Under the pieces are notes generated by a model, which did no database searches, was not told where the DNA came from, and worked only from the letters and a program-made list of their open reading frames with translations. Shown here piece after piece: positions 30,639-43,083 of a stretch of 64,000 nt of DNA; within the stretch, counting starts at the first letter, position 1; every line of letters begins with the position of its first letter. Source of the stretch: Shewanella sp. NFH-SH190041 (GTDB lineage Bacteria > Pseudomonadota > Gammaproteobacteria > Enterobacterales > Shewanellaceae); NCBI RefSeq assembly GCF_024363255.1, contig NZ_AP026070.1:1302001-1366000 (forward strand), given 5' to 3'. Made by a program: the position numbers and the translations under genes.

Positions 30639-30656
30639 GTTGACGTAAACGTTAAC
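30639..30656. promoter_or_regulatory. Probable LiuR operator before etfBA
   Basis: GTTGACGT AA ACGTTAAC is an 18-bp inverted repeat with one mismatch. It fits the shape of the LiuR operator (MerR-family regulator of branched-chain amino acid breakdown), which in Shewanella is reported to control etf genes. It lies about 75 bases before etfB. Confidence 0.5.
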
Positions 30657-30679
30657 AGTAAGTAACATTCTCGTGACTT

Positions 30680-30704
30680 GACGCCCGCGTTATCGGGCGT
30701 TTTG
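30680..30704 (+). terminator. Hairpin in the etfB leader
   Basis: CGCCCG CGTTAT CGGGCG followed by TTTTG, between the putative operator and etfB. It has the look of a weak terminator or a leader hairpin. Confidence 0.4.
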
Positions 30705-30730
30705 CCTGAATCACATAGTAGGAAATGCAC

Positions 30731-31480
30731 ATGAAAATATTGGTGCCGGTGAAACGAGTTGTTGATGCCAATGTCAAAGTTCGAGCTAAATCCGATCATT
30801 CTGATGTGGATACTGCGAATTTAAAAATGGCATTGAACCCTTTTTGTGAAATAGCAGTAGAGGAAGCGGTTCGACTGAAAGAGGCGGGGATTGCTTCTGA
30901 AGTAGTGGTTGTGACTGTGGGCGATAAAGCGGCTCAAGAGCAATTACGTACAGCATTGGCTCTTGGTGCTGACCGAGCAATTCTGGTCGAGGCCGCTGCT
31001 AATTTAGTGCCTTTATCTATCGCGAAATTAATCAAAGCAGTTTGGGATAGCGAACAGGCTGGGTTAGTCATTCTTGGCAAACAATCAATCGATGGTGATA
31101 ACAATCAGACCGGACAGATGTTGGCGGCACTGATGGATGCACCCCAAGCGACGTTTGCATCCAATCTCTTAGTTTATGGTGATACCTTAACTGCCCAACG
31201 GGAAATTGATGGTGGGTTGCAGACCCTTAAGATGCCTCTGCCTGCGGTTGTGACAGCTGATCTTCGCTTGAATGAGCCCCGTTATGCCAAACTGCCCGAT
31301 ATCATGAAATCCAAACGCAAACCGTTAACTGTGGTTAGCCCGGATGAACTGGGTGTCACCTTGAAGTCCCATATTGAAATATTGACAGTGACGCCTCCGG
31401 CAGAACGGCAGGCCGGGATTATGTTGGATTCTGTTGCTGCATTGGTGGATAAACTTGAGCACGAAGCAAAGGTGATTTAA
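30731..31480 (+). CDS. etfB: Electron transfer flavoprotein beta subunit
   Basis: A 249-residue subunit of the AMP/FAD-containing ETF that carries electrons from acyl-CoA dehydrogenases to the quinone pool. The start MKILVPVKRVVDANVKVR, the ETF-beta signature region (VRLKEAGIASEVVVV) and KQSIDGDNNQTGQ are present. ATG 30731 is preferred over 30725 because AGGA is then seven bases upstream. Its stop is immediately followed by the etfA ATG. Confidence 0.95.
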   Translation: MKILVPVKRVVDANVKVRAKSDHSDVDTANLKMALNPFCEIAVEEAVRLKEAGIASEVVVVTVGDKAAQEQLRTALALGADRAILVEAAANLVPLSIAKLIKAVWDSEQAGLVILGKQSIDGDNNQTGQMLAALMDAPQATFASNLLVYGDTLTAQREIDGGLQTLKMPLPAVVTADLRLNEPRYAKLPDIMKSKRKPLTVVSPDELGVTLKSHIEILTVTPPAERQAGIMLDSVAALVDKLEHEAKVI

Positions 31481-32416
31481 ATGACAGTATTAATCATTGC
31501 GGAGCACGATAACCAGCAACTGAAACCTGATACCGCCAAGGTTATCACTGCAGCTAAACAACTTGGGGATGATATTCATATTCTAGTGGCTGGTAATGAC
31601 TGCCAGTCAGTAGCAACTGAGGCTGCAACCCTTGATGGTGTAACTCGGGTGCTATTAGCGGATAACCCGGCATATGGCGCACAACTGGCTGAAAATATGG
31701 CCAAACTGATAGTGGATATCAGCACTGATTACACTCATATCTTGGCTGGCGCGGGTAGTCAGGGCAAAGATATTCTTCCTCGCGTCGCAGCGTTATTGGA
31801 TGTCGCGCAGCTTTCAGATGTTGTCGCCATTGATGATTTTGACACCTTTGTCCGACCTATTTATGCCGGAAATGCACTGGCAAAAGTGAAAAGCTTAGAT
31901 GCTATTAAAGTCATTACGGTGCGCAGTAGTGTCTTTGATGCGGTAGGTCGCACAGGGCAAGCCGAAATTGTATCGTTAGAAACCGTTTATCCTGCTAAAA
32001 CCGAATTAGTTTCCCAAACTTTGACGGTATCTGAACGGCCTGAGTTAGGCAGTGCCGCTATTGTGGTATCCGGTGGCCGCGGAATGGGTAGTGGGGAAAA
32101 TTTTGCACTACTTGAAACCTTGGCAGATAAATTAGGGGCTGCGGTTGGGGCGTCTCGGGCTGCTGTCGATGCTGGATTTGTGCCTAATGATCTGCAGGTT
32201 GGGCAGACGGGAAAAATTGTTGCGCCCGATCTTTATATCGCCGTGGGTATTTCAGGTGCTATTCAACATTTAGCTGGCATGAAAGATGCAAAAGTGATTG
32301 TTGCAATTAATAAAGATCCCGATGCACCAATCTTTCAGGTTGCTGATTATGGTCTGACCATTGACCTATTTGATGCAGTGCCTGCCCTGACTGGCTTGAT
32401 AAAATCTGTGAACTAG
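31481..32416 (+). CDS. etfA: Electron transfer flavoprotein alpha subunit
   Basis: The 311-residue partner of EtfB. The C-terminal FAD domain has [34 protein letters not shown] and the family signature [17 protein letters not shown] with [10 protein letters not shown]. It starts directly on the base after the etfB stop, so translation is coupled. The cofactor-binding residues appear complete. Confidence 0.96.
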   Translation: MTVLIIAEHDNQQLKPDTAKVITAAKQLGDDIHILVAGNDCQSVATEAATLDGVTRVLLADNPAYGAQLAENMAKLIVDISTDYTHILAGAGSQGKDILPRVAALLDVAQLSDVVAIDDFDTFVRPIYAGNALAKVKSLDAIKVITVRSSVFDAVGRTGQAEIVSLETVYPAKTELVSQTLTVSERPELGSAAIVVSGGRGMGSGENFALLETLADKLGAAVGASRAAVDAGFVPNDLQVGQTGKIVAPDLYIAVGISGAIQHLAGMKDAKVIVAINKDPDAPIFQVADYGLTIDLFDAVPALTGLIKSVN

Positions 32417-32476
32417 GTCACGATAAGCGGTTTTGGGGTTAGCTATTTCCCGGCCGCTTGTGATTTGATGTTACAC

Positions 32477-32496
32477 ACGCCTTAGAAAAGGCGTTC
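32477..32496 (+). terminator. Hairpin after etfA
   Basis: ACGCCTT and AAGGCGT form a 7-bp stem with a short loop followed by TCTTAG. It could end the etf transcript but lacks a strong T tract. Confidence 0.4.
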
Positions 32497-32499
32497 TTA

Positions 32500-32690
32500 G
32501 AAGTAGAGGAGCATCAAATATCAGTATCGTTCCCTGGGGTGATGCCAATGAGGGGCGGGAAAGGATTTGGTGCCGAAGTAAGGCGTTGATCAAGACCCTT
32601 TGCTGGGGCTGTTTCCGAATAGGGGCAGCACTGCCATAGTATTCTCCGTCAGGATGATGGGAAACAGTTGCTATGGAGCGCTACTGATAG
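32500..32690 (+). promoter_or_regulatory. Lysine riboswitch (L-box)
   Basis: The stretch carries the conserved blocks of the lysine riboswitch: AGTAGAGGAGC at its 5' side, GGGAAAGG and GTGCCGAAGTAAGG in the core, GCTGGGGCTG, and GGAGCGCTACTGAT closing the P1 helix (AGTAG with CTACT). Downstream, CCGTGCAA and TTGCGCGG (32709-32727) form an 8-bp hairpin followed by a weak T run (CTTCTTATT), a probable expression platform. It precedes an NhaC-family transporter, the known L-box target LysW. Lysine should switch the gene off. Confidence 0.85.
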
Positions 32691-32794
32691 GACAGGTGTT
32701 CATAAACCCCGTGCAATTCTTGCGCGGCGGCTTCTTATTCCCACCAGTTCAGTCGGCCTCCATTCGTATTTCAACACGAAGAAAATATAATAAT

Positions 32795-34354
32795 ATGACC
32801 GTTATAAGTTACGCCGATTCGGCTCTATCTTTGCTGCCACCTGTGGTAGCTATTGTGCTTGCGGTATTTACCCGAAGAGTATTGTTGTCGCTTGGTCTTG
32901 GTATTTTAGTTGGCAGTTTATTGCTAACTGATTTCTCTATTACCCATACTGCCAGTTATTTATCTGTCAAAGTTGAACATTTATTCTGGAAAGAGGGTGC
33001 GGCAAATACTTGGAATTTATATATCCTTGGCTTCTTGATTTTATTAGGAATTATCACAGCGCTCATCACTGTGAGCGGCTCAGCCAGGGCCTTTGCTGAA
33101 TGGGCAAGACAGCATATCCGTAATAAGCGTGATGCGAAAATTCTGACTATTTTCTTGGGCTGTGTTGTTTTTATCGATGATTATTTTAATTCATTAGTTG
33201 TTGGTAGCATTTCTCGCCCATTGACTGATCGCTATTATATTTCACGGGCAAAGTTAGCTTATTTGCTTGATTCTACTGCGGCGCCTGTTTGTGTTATTTC
33301 TCCGGTTTCTAGTTGGGGTGCTTATATTATTGCGCTGATTGGCGGTATTTTAGCGACCCATGGGTTTTCTGATCAGGGGCACTTAAGTGTGTTTCTGGAA
33401 ATGATCCCGATGAACTTCTATGCCATTTTTGCGTTGCTGTTACTGATTTGCGTGGCGTTATTTGGTCTGGATGTTGGCTCGATGCGCACCCATGAATTAA
33501 ATGCTCAGCGCGGAGAATTGTGGGATGAGTCAAAAGGAAATCCGCCTGGAGCTAGCGCAGAATTACCTGAAGCTGAAACCGGTAAAATTCTGGGATTATT
33601 CCTGCCTATTGGCACCTTGGTGGTGGCCACTGTCTATTTTATGATTTCCAGTGGCGCGGCGGCGCTAGCCGAAGCGGGTCATGGGTTCAATATCATTAAA
33701 GCGTTTGAAAACACCGATGTGAGTTCATCACTGTTTTTTGGTGCCCTGATTGGTTTGGCCGTTACTTTGGTGCTGGTCATTAAGCAGCAGGTTGAACTCA
33801 GCATGATTATTAAAGCCATCACTACCGGAGCGAAATCCATGTTACCGGCCATTTGGATTTTGCTGTTTGCGTGGACGATCGCTGCGGTGATTGGTCAGAT
33901 GGAAACCGGTAAATTTATGGCATCACTGGCTTCTGGCAATATCCCCTTTGCTTTATTGCCTGCGGTGATGTTTATTTTGGCGGGCTTAACGGCATTTGCT
34001 ACCGGTACCAGCTGGGGAACATTTGGCATTATGTTGCCGATTGCTGCTGATATGGCGATGGGCAGCCACAGTGCTATGATGCTGCCAATGCTCGCATCTG
34101 TCTTGTCTGGTGCAGTATTTGGCGATCACTGTTCCCCCATTTCTGATACTACGATTTTGTCTTCCACTGGCGCAGGCTGTCACCATATTGACCATGTGAT
34201 GACTCAGTTACCTTATGCCTTGATTGTGGCGGTGATTAGCTTGGTTGGTTACACAGTAATGGGCTATACCGAGTCCGTTGCCGCGGGCTTGATTACCTGC
34301 AGTATTTTATTTGTTCTCAGTGTGATGTATTTAAAAATTAAAGCCCGGGCTTAA
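32795..34354 (+). CDS. lysW: NhaC-family transporter, probable lysine carrier LysW
   Basis: A 519-residue inner-membrane protein with about a dozen hydrophobic segments. The NhaC-superfamily motifs VVFIDDYFNSLVVGSISRPL, ATGTSWGTFGIMLPIAADMA and FGDHCSPISDTTILSSTGAG are clear. By sequence alone it would be called a sodium/proton antiporter, but the upstream lysine riboswitch points to lysine uptake. The frame is open from 32600, yet that extension is riboswitch leader; ATG 32795 gives the real N-terminus (MTVISYADSALSLLPP). Confidence 0.85.
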   Translation: MTVISYADSALSLLPPVVAIVLAVFTRRVLLSLGLGILVGSLLLTDFSITHTASYLSVKVEHLFWKEGAANTWNLYILGFLILLGIITALITVSGSARAFAEWARQHIRNKRDAKILTIFLGCVVFIDDYFNSLVVGSISRPLTDRYYISRAKLAYLLDSTAAPVCVISPVSSWGAYIIALIGGILATHGFSDQGHLSVFLEMIPMNFYAIFALLLLICVALFGLDVGSMRTHELNAQRGELWDESKGNPPGASAELPEAETGKILGLFLPIGTLVVATVYFMISSGAAALAEAGHGFNIIKAFENTDVSSSLFFGALIGLAVTLVLVIKQQVELSMIIKAITTGAKSMLPAIWILLFAWTIAAVIGQMETGKFMASLASGNIPFALLPAVMFILAGLTAFATGTSWGTFGIMLPIAADMAMGSHSAMMLPMLASVLSGAVFGDHCSPISDTTILSSTGAGCHHIDHVMTQLPYALIVAVISLVGYTVMGYTESVAAGLITCSILFVLSVMYLKIKARA

Positions 34355-34411
34355 TCCGGTTACTGGGCGGCTTGTTTCAACTGTCACGACCGCACAGTTA
34401 CAGTTATAGTT

Positions 34412-34438
34412 AGCGCAGCTTTGGCTGCGCTTTTTTTA
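34412..34438 (+). terminator. lysW terminator
   Basis: AGCGCAG CTTTGG CTGCGCT followed by T6, about 60 bases after the stop. Confidence 0.92.
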
Positions 34439-34524
34439 TCTGGCTATTAATAGGTAAACCTAATGTTATCCCCCTTAGGGCAGTGGTAGAATAGCGACAT
34501 ATTATTGGGCTTTGGGTGTGTATT

Positions 34525-35103
34525 TTGGCGCAACTTTATTTTTATTATTCGGCGATGAACGCCGGTAAATCCACCTCTTTACTGCAGTCTTCTTATAACT
34601 ATCGTGAACGGGGTATGAATACCCTGGTAATGACGGCTTCGATTGATGACAGATATGGCGTGGGTAAAGTCGCCTCCCGTATCGGTATAGAATCTGATGC
34701 CCAGGTATTTTCTGCCGCCGATGATTTGAACCGGTTGATTACTGATGTGCAGGCTCAGCAGCCGCTACATTGTGTGCTGGTGGATGAGTGTCAATTCCTC
34801 AGCAAAGAGCAGGTTAAGCAGTTGGCTTATGTAGTGGATAAAATGGATATCCCGGTACTTTGTTACGGTTTACGGACGGATTTTCAGGGAGAGCTATTTT
34901 CCGGCAGCCAATACTTGTTAGCTTGGGCTGACAAACTGGTTGAATTAAAAACCATTTGTCATTGTGGTCGCAAGGCTAACATGGTGCTGCGTTTGGATGG
35001 TAATGGCAAGCCAATCAAAGAAGGTGAGCAGGTGGCTATTGGTGGTAATGAAAGTTACGAGTCGGTCTGTCGTAAACATTTTCGCGAAGCAATTTGGGAA
35101 TAA
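34525..35103 (+). CDS. tdk: Thymidine kinase
   Basis: A 192-residue type II thymidine kinase that salvages thymidine to dTMP. The P-loop is [15 protein letters not shown], the DECQF motif marks Walker B, and the C-terminal zinc site includes CHCGRKA and a late Cys (ESVCRKHF). The start is TTG 34525 ([16 protein letters not shown] as in E. coli); a GTG at 34516 is in frame. Confidence 0.95.
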   Translation: MAQLYFYYSAMNAGKSTSLLQSSYNYRERGMNTLVMTASIDDRYGVGKVASRIGIESDAQVFSAADDLNRLITDVQAQQPLHCVLVDECQFLSKEQVKQLAYVVDKMDIPVLCYGLRTDFQGELFSGSQYLLAWADKLVELKTICHCGRKANMVLRLDGNGKPIKEGEQVAIGGNESYESVCRKHFREAIWE

Positions 35104-35136
35104 GTCTCGGCGCTTTGCGTAAGTGATACCAAGATT

Positions 35137-35163
35137 AAAAAGAGGCTTAACGCCTCTTTTTTG
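35137..35163 (+). terminator. tdk terminator
   Basis: AAAAGAGGC TTAAC GCCTCTTTTTT, about 35 bases after the stop. Confidence 0.92.
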
Positions 35164-35308
35164 TGCCATGGCGTTAAAGAAATGGGCGAGTTTTTCCCAT
35201 GAGTAGGGGGATGAATTGATGCGCTTGATTAGCCTTGTATGAATTTCACTTGGCAAGCCAAATTATTTCGTTAGACTGGCGGCAAATTTTAACACTGATG
35301 GGGAAAAC

Positions 35309-35767
35309 ATGTCTGTTCTGCTGGCAATTGCACTGACCACCGGATTATTGTCCGGTATCTGGGGGTGGCTGTCTGTGATTTTTGGGCTGCTGACTTGGGC
35401 TGGATTTTTAGGTTGCACCACATATTTTGCCTCACCAATAGAAGGGCTTAAAGGACTAGGGATCAGTATCTGTACTAACTTATCCGGGGTATTTTGGGCC
35501 ATGGTGATCATTAAGCTGACAGACATGGGGCATATGGCAGTACTGGGATATATCGTCACTGGTATTGTGGCGACCATGATGTGTGTTCAAGCGAAAAAAG
35601 CTTGGCTGAGTTTTATTCCCGGCACCTTTATCGGTTGTTGTGCCACTTTTGCCGCTAATGGTCATTGGCAGGCGGTGATCCCGGCGCTCATTGTGGGCGC
35701 TGTATTTGGTTATCTGATGAAAGCATCTGGGTTGTGGCTGTATCATCGCATGACACCTGCGGCATAA
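35309..35767 (+). CDS. DUF1097 inner-membrane protein (YcdZ-like)
   Basis: A 152-residue protein of about five hydrophobic segments, resembling E. coli YcdZ. GGGGAAAAC precedes the ATG. Function is not known. It stands alone with its own terminator. Confidence 0.75.
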   Translation: MSVLLAIALTTGLLSGIWGWLSVIFGLLTWAGFLGCTTYFASPIEGLKGLGISICTNLSGVFWAMVIIKLTDMGHMAVLGYIVTGIVATMMCVQAKKAWLSFIPGTFIGCCATFAANGHWQAVIPALIVGAVFGYLMKASGLWLYHRMTPAA

Positions 35768-35785
35768 ATTTTATATGACATAAAT

Positions 35786-35815
35786 AAAAACCCCCGGTTT
35801 ATTCTGGGGGTTTTG
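35786..35815. terminator. Terminator after the DUF1097 gene
   Basis: AAAACCCCC, a 10-base loop, then GGGGGTTTT. It lies between the convergent DUF1097 and cyuP genes and could serve both. Confidence 0.85.
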
Positions 35816-35864
35816 TTTATGTGTCGCACAGATCAGCCGTTGATACTGCTGTGCGCTAACTCGT

Positions 35865-37169
35865 TTAGCTAAACGCTAGGAATGGTGAGATACACAGCAG
35901 CAGACCGGTAGCGATAATAATATACAGGCCTGCACCTTTATATTTGTGCAGCATAGGTACGCGGTATACCAGGTAAGCAGGGATCAGACAGCCAACCAGA
36001 CCGAAAATCGGGCTACAAATGGAGGTGAAGCTCAGTACCGGTGCGTTCAGTACAATGGCACTCCAAGACAGCAGGATAGTGAAGATCATAATGCCGTAAC
36101 CTACCAGCTTGGCATTAATACGGTTTTCCGGCAGGAAACGACGTAATACGTTCATGGTGATACCTTGGCAAGCCTCACGGAAGCCCAGATAGACACCGAA
36201 GTAAGCCGTCATTACCGCGAAGATATTCAGGGTCAGACTGAGGAGTTTCAGTGTATTACCTGGTACGCCTTGGGCAACCATGGCCAGGGCGGAGATATTC
36301 TCTTCAGAAGCTTTTACCGCCTGCTCATGCCCCATCGCCAGCGTAAAGGATACGGCGTAGAAGAACACCACAACAAACAAGATACCGAAGGCGATATTCA
36401 TGGCACGCATAGCTTTAAAGCGGGCCACTTCAATGGATTTCTCCCGGCTGCGATAAGAAATCACCATTGGACTTAAACTCTGAATAAACAGAATTGAGGT
36501 CAGGGTAAATGGCAGCATAACAATGGCATCTTTAATCCAATCACCAGTAGCTGGGATAGTACCAATATTGGCTGCATCCCACTTATCAATCATCATTGTC
36601 CCTAGCAAGGCAACTACCCCGAGTTTGGTCAGCACCATCAGGGTAGAAATCTTAAATAGGATGTTTTCACCACGTGATGCCAAGGCAACTAGCAGACAGA
36701 TCAGTACCAAACCGTAGAAGGGGTTTTCTGACAGCAGCGTTTTAGTTACGCCGAAGCTTTGTAAGAAGGAAGCACTGTCATTGGTGATGGCGGTAGAGTA
36801 TACAAATACCCAGATCACCAACATCACGAAGTACAGTAAGCCGAGGAAGATCCCCCAGTTTTTACCGAGATAGCCAGAGATCACGCTGGGGTAATCCTGA
36901 CACTTTTTAGATTCTGCCAGCGTGTTAATAAACAGACGCTGGAACATATACATGGCAGGGTAGCCGATGACAGCGGACAGCAGGAAGACCCACAGTCCCA
37001 TTAATCCCACCTGTACCGGCAGGAACACAATGCCGGCGCCGATGGCCATACCAATACTCATGATGATCCAGCCCCAGTCGGTACTGTCGAAGCGGGTGGC
37101 TTCTTTCCAGGCCGATTTGTCTGAGGGCGTTACACCGCTCCATTCTGTTGTCGCTATTTCGGGTTTCAT
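35865..37169 (-). CDS. cyuP: Cysteine/serine permease of the HAAAP family
   Basis: A 434-residue transporter with eleven or so membrane segments. It is close along its length to E. coli YhaO (CyuP/DlsT): FDSTDWGWIIMSIGMAIGAG, FVYSTAITNDSASFLQSFGV, PMVISYRSREKSIEVARFKA, APVLSFTSICSPIFGLVG. In E. coli it imports cysteine for the desulfidase CyuA. Here it is divergent from ridA-like and cyuA genes, supporting the same role. Confidence 0.88.
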   Translation of the reverse strand: MKPEIATTEWSGVTPSDKSAWKEATRFDSTDWGWIIMSIGMAIGAGIVFLPVQVGLMGLWVFLLSAVIGYPAMYMFQRLFINTLAESKKCQDYPSVISGYLGKNWGIFLGLLYFVMLVIWVFVYSTAITNDSASFLQSFGVTKTLLSENPFYGLVLICLLVALASRGENILFKISTLMVLTKLGVVALLGTMMIDKWDAANIGTIPATGDWIKDAIVMLPFTLTSILFIQSLSPMVISYRSREKSIEVARFKAMRAMNIAFGILFVVVFFYAVSFTLAMGHEQAVKASEENISALAMVAQGVPGNTLKLLSLTLNIFAVMTAYFGVYLGFREACQGITMNVLRRFLPENRINAKLVGYGIMIFTILLSWSAIVLNAPVLSFTSICSPIFGLVGCLIPAYLVYRVPMLHKYKGAGLYIIIATGLLLCISPFLAFS

Positions 37170-37450
37170 GCATCAACCTTTTTATTATCGAAATAATTAA
37201 TTAGGGTTAGTCGTTGTATTTTTTTGCAAATATATTTGAGGACTTAAATTGCTGCAATTAAAATCATTTTGTAGATGTAAATAGCGGGAGATGGCTCACA
37301 AATGTACAATAAATGCGAGTTTTGCGGAAATAAACAGCATTTTAACGAGACTGACATTAAAATTTAGTTGCAAAAAAAACTAGATATGCAAATAATGTTG
37401 AACATAGATATACGGTAAAACGAAAAAAAATTTGCATAAAGAGGACGATT
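37170..37450. promoter_or_regulatory. Divergent control region of the cysteine module
   Basis: Several similar A+T-rich blocks occur: TTTGCAAATA near 37223, TTGCAAAAAA near 37371, ATGCAAATAATG near 37388 and TTTGCATAAAG near 37432. They could be sites of an Lrp-type (DecR/CyuR) or YheO-type regulator, but no clean dyad was found. AGAGGA precedes the ridA-like ATG. Confidence 0.3.
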
Positions 37451-37831
37451 ATGAAACAGACAATCAATGCAGCTAAGGCACCAGAAGCTATTGGCCCATA
37501 TTCACACGGTACCAGTTTTGGTGATCTGGTATTCACTTCCGGTCAATTACCAGTATGTCGTGAAAAAGGCGGCGTAGTGGCTGGCGGTATCGCTGAGCAG
37601 TCCCGTCAGTCTCTGCTGAACCTGCAATATGTACTGGAAGCCGGTGGCGCATCACTGGATACCGTACTGAAGACCACCTGCTTCCTGTCACAGATCGGTG
37701 ATTTTGCTGCGTTTAACGAAGTGTATAAAGAGTTTTTCAAAACCGACTGCCCAGCCCGTAGCTGCTTTGCCGTGAAAGATCTGCCAATGGGCGTGCTGAT
37801 TGAAGTTGAAGCGATTGCTCACAAAGCCTAA
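37451..37831 (+). CDS. RidA-family enamine/imine deaminase
   Basis: A 126-residue RidA/YjgF protein: [20 protein letters not shown], the catalytic Arg region ([20 protein letters not shown]) and the glycine-rich loop. RidA hydrolyses 2-aminoacrylate before it damages PLP enzymes. The next gene, cyuA, would release exactly that intermediate from cysteine, so this copy is probably dedicated to the pathway. TdcF is the nearest named relative. Confidence 0.9.
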   Translation: MKQTINAAKAPEAIGPYSHGTSFGDLVFTSGQLPVCREKGGVVAGGIAEQSRQSLLNLQYVLEAGGASLDTVLKTTCFLSQIGDFAAFNEVYKEFFKTDCPARSCFAVKDLPMGVLIEVEAIAHKA

Positions 37832-37847
37832 TTGCAGGCAACCATCC

Positions 37848-37867
37848 GGGGCCTGATATCAGGCCCC
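37848..37867. terminator. Perfect 20-bp palindrome between ridA-like gene and cyuA
   Basis: GGGGCCTGATATCAGGCCCC forms a perfect stem with little loop. It may attenuate read-through into cyuA; the following bases (ACTATTTA) are a poor T tract. Confidence 0.45.
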
Positions 37868-38025
37868 ACTATTTACAGGACTGTAAACCATCTACCGCTA
37901 TCATCAGCCCCGCTAGGATGCCGCGGGCAATAGTGGTGTTCCTCCCTGCGACCTGTTTGTTACTCACCTTTTTTGTAGCCCGGGCCGAACAGGGGGCATT
38001 ATGTACCCTACAGAGGCTAAATCCC

Positions 38026-39300
38026 GTGAAACAAGAATGGCAGCAGTATATTGATATCATTAACCAAGTTGTAAAACCTGCACTGGGCTGCACTGAACCT
38101 ATCGCCGCCGCCTATGCTTCAGCCGTCGCCGCAGATACCTTAGGCTCTGAGCCTGAATCACTGGAAGTGCTGGTGTCGGATAACCTGTATAAGAACTCCA
38201 TGGGCGTCTATGTGCCAGGCACTGGAAAAGTCGGTTTAGCGATTGCGGCTGCGGCTGGCGCTTTGGCTGGTGACAGTGATGCGGGCTTGGAAGTGTTGGC
38301 CAGTATCTCCCCTGAGCAGGTTGCTCGGGCACAACAGATGATCGATGCTGGGCAGGTTACGGTACGTCGCACAGAAACTGATGAATTTATTTATTGCTGT
38401 GTGATCGCCCGCGGCGCAGGCCATGAGGCTGTGGTGCGTATTAGTGGTGGTCATACTCTGGTGGTAGAAAAGCTGCTTGATGGAAAGCAGGTATTTGCTG
38501 CTGAGCCTAACGCAAAAGCCGCAACGGGTTCTATCTGTGATGGGGTGGATATCAGCATCGCATCTATTTATGACTTTGCCACGCAAGTGGACTTTGAGCG
38601 TATCCGTTTTATCCTCAAAGCATCTGATTTAAATACCCGCTTATCCGATGAAGGCATGGCCCGTGCTTATGGTTTGGAAGTGGGCCGCACGATGAAAAAA
38701 AGCATTGATGACGGCATGTTAGCTGAGGACTTGCTCAATAAGATTGTTATGTGTACCGCGGCGGCATCCGATGCTCGGATGGGGGGCGCGACATTACCGG
38801 CCATGAGTAATTTTGGCAGTGGTAATCAGGGGATTGCCGCGACTATTCCTGTGGTGATCACGGCCCAGCGTTATCAATGTGATGAAGAAACTCTTGCTCG
38901 CGCGCTGATTATGAGCCATTTGGGGGCAATTTATATCAAGTCCTATTACCCACCACTGTCTGCATTTTGTGGCAATACAGTGACCAGTGCCGCAGCCGCC
39001 ATGGCCATGGTCTATTTGGCAGGCGGGAGTTTTGAACAGTCCTGTTTTGCGATTCAAAATGTGCTCAGTGACAGTGCCGGCATGGTGTGTGATGGGGCAA
39101 AAGCATCCTGTGCCATGAAAGTGAGTACGTCATCCTGCGCGGCGGTGCGGTCCTTTTTGATGGCACTTAATCGTCATGCTGTCTCCAATCAGGGCATTAT
39201 TGCCCGGGATGTGGAGCAGACTATCCGTAATATTGGCCAAATGGTCAGCCATGGTATGACATCTACCGACAGTACCATTATCAATATTATGTCGGCTTGA
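38026..39300 (+). CDS. cyuA: L-cysteine desulfidase CyuA
   Basis: A 424-residue [4Fe-4S] enzyme of the UPF0597/YhaM family that splits cysteine into sulfide and 2-aminoacrylate, which becomes pyruvate and ammonia. Conserved blocks are [70 protein letters not shown] and [19 protein letters not shown], with the cluster cysteines. The frame is open from 37918, but the added 36 residues are not in the family as I recall it; GTG 38026 has AGAGG nine bases upstream. Confidence 0.92.
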   Translation: MKQEWQQYIDIINQVVKPALGCTEPIAAAYASAVAADTLGSEPESLEVLVSDNLYKNSMGVYVPGTGKVGLAIAAAAGALAGDSDAGLEVLASISPEQVARAQQMIDAGQVTVRRTETDEFIYCCVIARGAGHEAVVRISGGHTLVVEKLLDGKQVFAAEPNAKAATGSICDGVDISIASIYDFATQVDFERIRFILKASDLNTRLSDEGMARAYGLEVGRTMKKSIDDGMLAEDLLNKIVMCTAAASDARMGGATLPAMSNFGSGNQGIAATIPVVITAQRYQCDEETLARALIMSHLGAIYIKSYYPPLSAFCGNTVTSAAAAMAMVYLAGGSFEQSCFAIQNVLSDSAGMVCDGAKASCAMKVSTSSCAAVRSFLMALNRHAVSNQGIIARDVEQTIRNIGQMVSHGMTSTDSTIINIMSA

Positions 39301-39383
39301 TAACTTACCGTATCAGCTTGTTATTTTTACCCTAGGTCAACTCCTGCACCGGTCCCACTGCCGGTGCAGACAATGGAGGTTAA

Positions 39384-40037
39384 GTGAAACTGCAGGAACT
39401 GAGTCAGAGCGATTTCGATATTTTAAAAGCCATGGAAAATGTGGTGGATGGGATTGCCGCCATGTACGGTGAACATACCGAGGTAGTGCTGCACAGTTTA
39501 GATGCCCGAGACCCATCAGTGATTAAAATTGCCAATGGCCATATTACGGGCCGTACGGTTGGGGCTCCGATTACCAACCTGGCCATGCTGAAGTTAAAAA
39601 CCGGTCAGGATATCTCTGCCCCTTATCTGACCAAATGCGCCAATGGTAAAACCCTGCGTTCTTTAACGACGGTGATCCGCAACGCTCAAAACCGGGCGAT
39701 TGCGCTTTTGTGTATCAATTGCAATATGGATGCGCCGCTGCAGGATGTGCTTCGCAGCATGTTGCCGGATAATATGATCACCGCTGAGTTGACGCAGCCG
39801 CCAGAAGTGTTTGCCCGTAATGTTGATGAAGCGCTGCACTCTAGCATTGATGGTATTGCCGCCGAAGTGCGCCGCAATGCTGATATTGCGCCATCCAAGA
39901 AAAACCGTGAGATTGTCACCCAGCTATTTGATTTAGGGGTGTTTGAACTGAAAGACAGTGCTCAGGTAGTGGCCAACCGGTTAGATATCTCGGTTCATTC
40001 GGTATACCGCTACCTGAGGGAACTGAAAACGCTTTGA
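39384..40037 (+). CDS. YheO-like PAS and helix-turn-helix regulator
   Basis: A 217-residue regulator. The N-terminal YheO-type PAS domain (YGEHTEVVLHSLDARDPSVI, NLAMLKLKTGQD) is followed by a C-terminal helix-turn-helix (FELKDSAQVVANRLDISVHS then VYRYLREL) like that of DauR. The GTG start follows GGAGG. A hairpin (TGCACCGG / CCGGTGCA, 39345-39368) sits just before the ribosome-binding site. Its place after cyuA suggests it controls the cysteine module. Confidence 0.82.
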   Translation: MKLQELSQSDFDILKAMENVVDGIAAMYGEHTEVVLHSLDARDPSVIKIANGHITGRTVGAPITNLAMLKLKTGQDISAPYLTKCANGKTLRSLTTVIRNAQNRAIALLCINCNMDAPLQDVLRSMLPDNMITAELTQPPEVFARNVDEALHSSIDGIAAEVRRNADIAPSKKNREIVTQLFDLGVFELKDSAQVVANRLDISVHSVYRYLRELKTL

Positions 40038-42968
<2,931 letters not shown>

Positions 42969-43083
42969 CAGATTTGGGGGTGGCCATGTGTCGCCCCCTT
43001 TCTTAACTAATGCAATAAAAATACCTGCCTGTACTTAGCGATGGCGTGGGTATAACACACTATTTTTGATGAAGGTTTCCCCC

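Noticed and set aside
30680..30704. CGCCCG hairpin in the etf leader as a riboswitch
   Set aside because: Too short for any known riboswitch; at most a simple hairpin.
32600..32794. 65-codon N-terminal extension of the lysine transporter
   Set aside because: It overlaps the riboswitch and its expression platform.
37918..38025. N-terminal extension of cyuA that looks like a signal peptide
   Set aside because: The enzyme is cytosolic, the family starts later, and GTG 38026 has a good ribosome-binding site.
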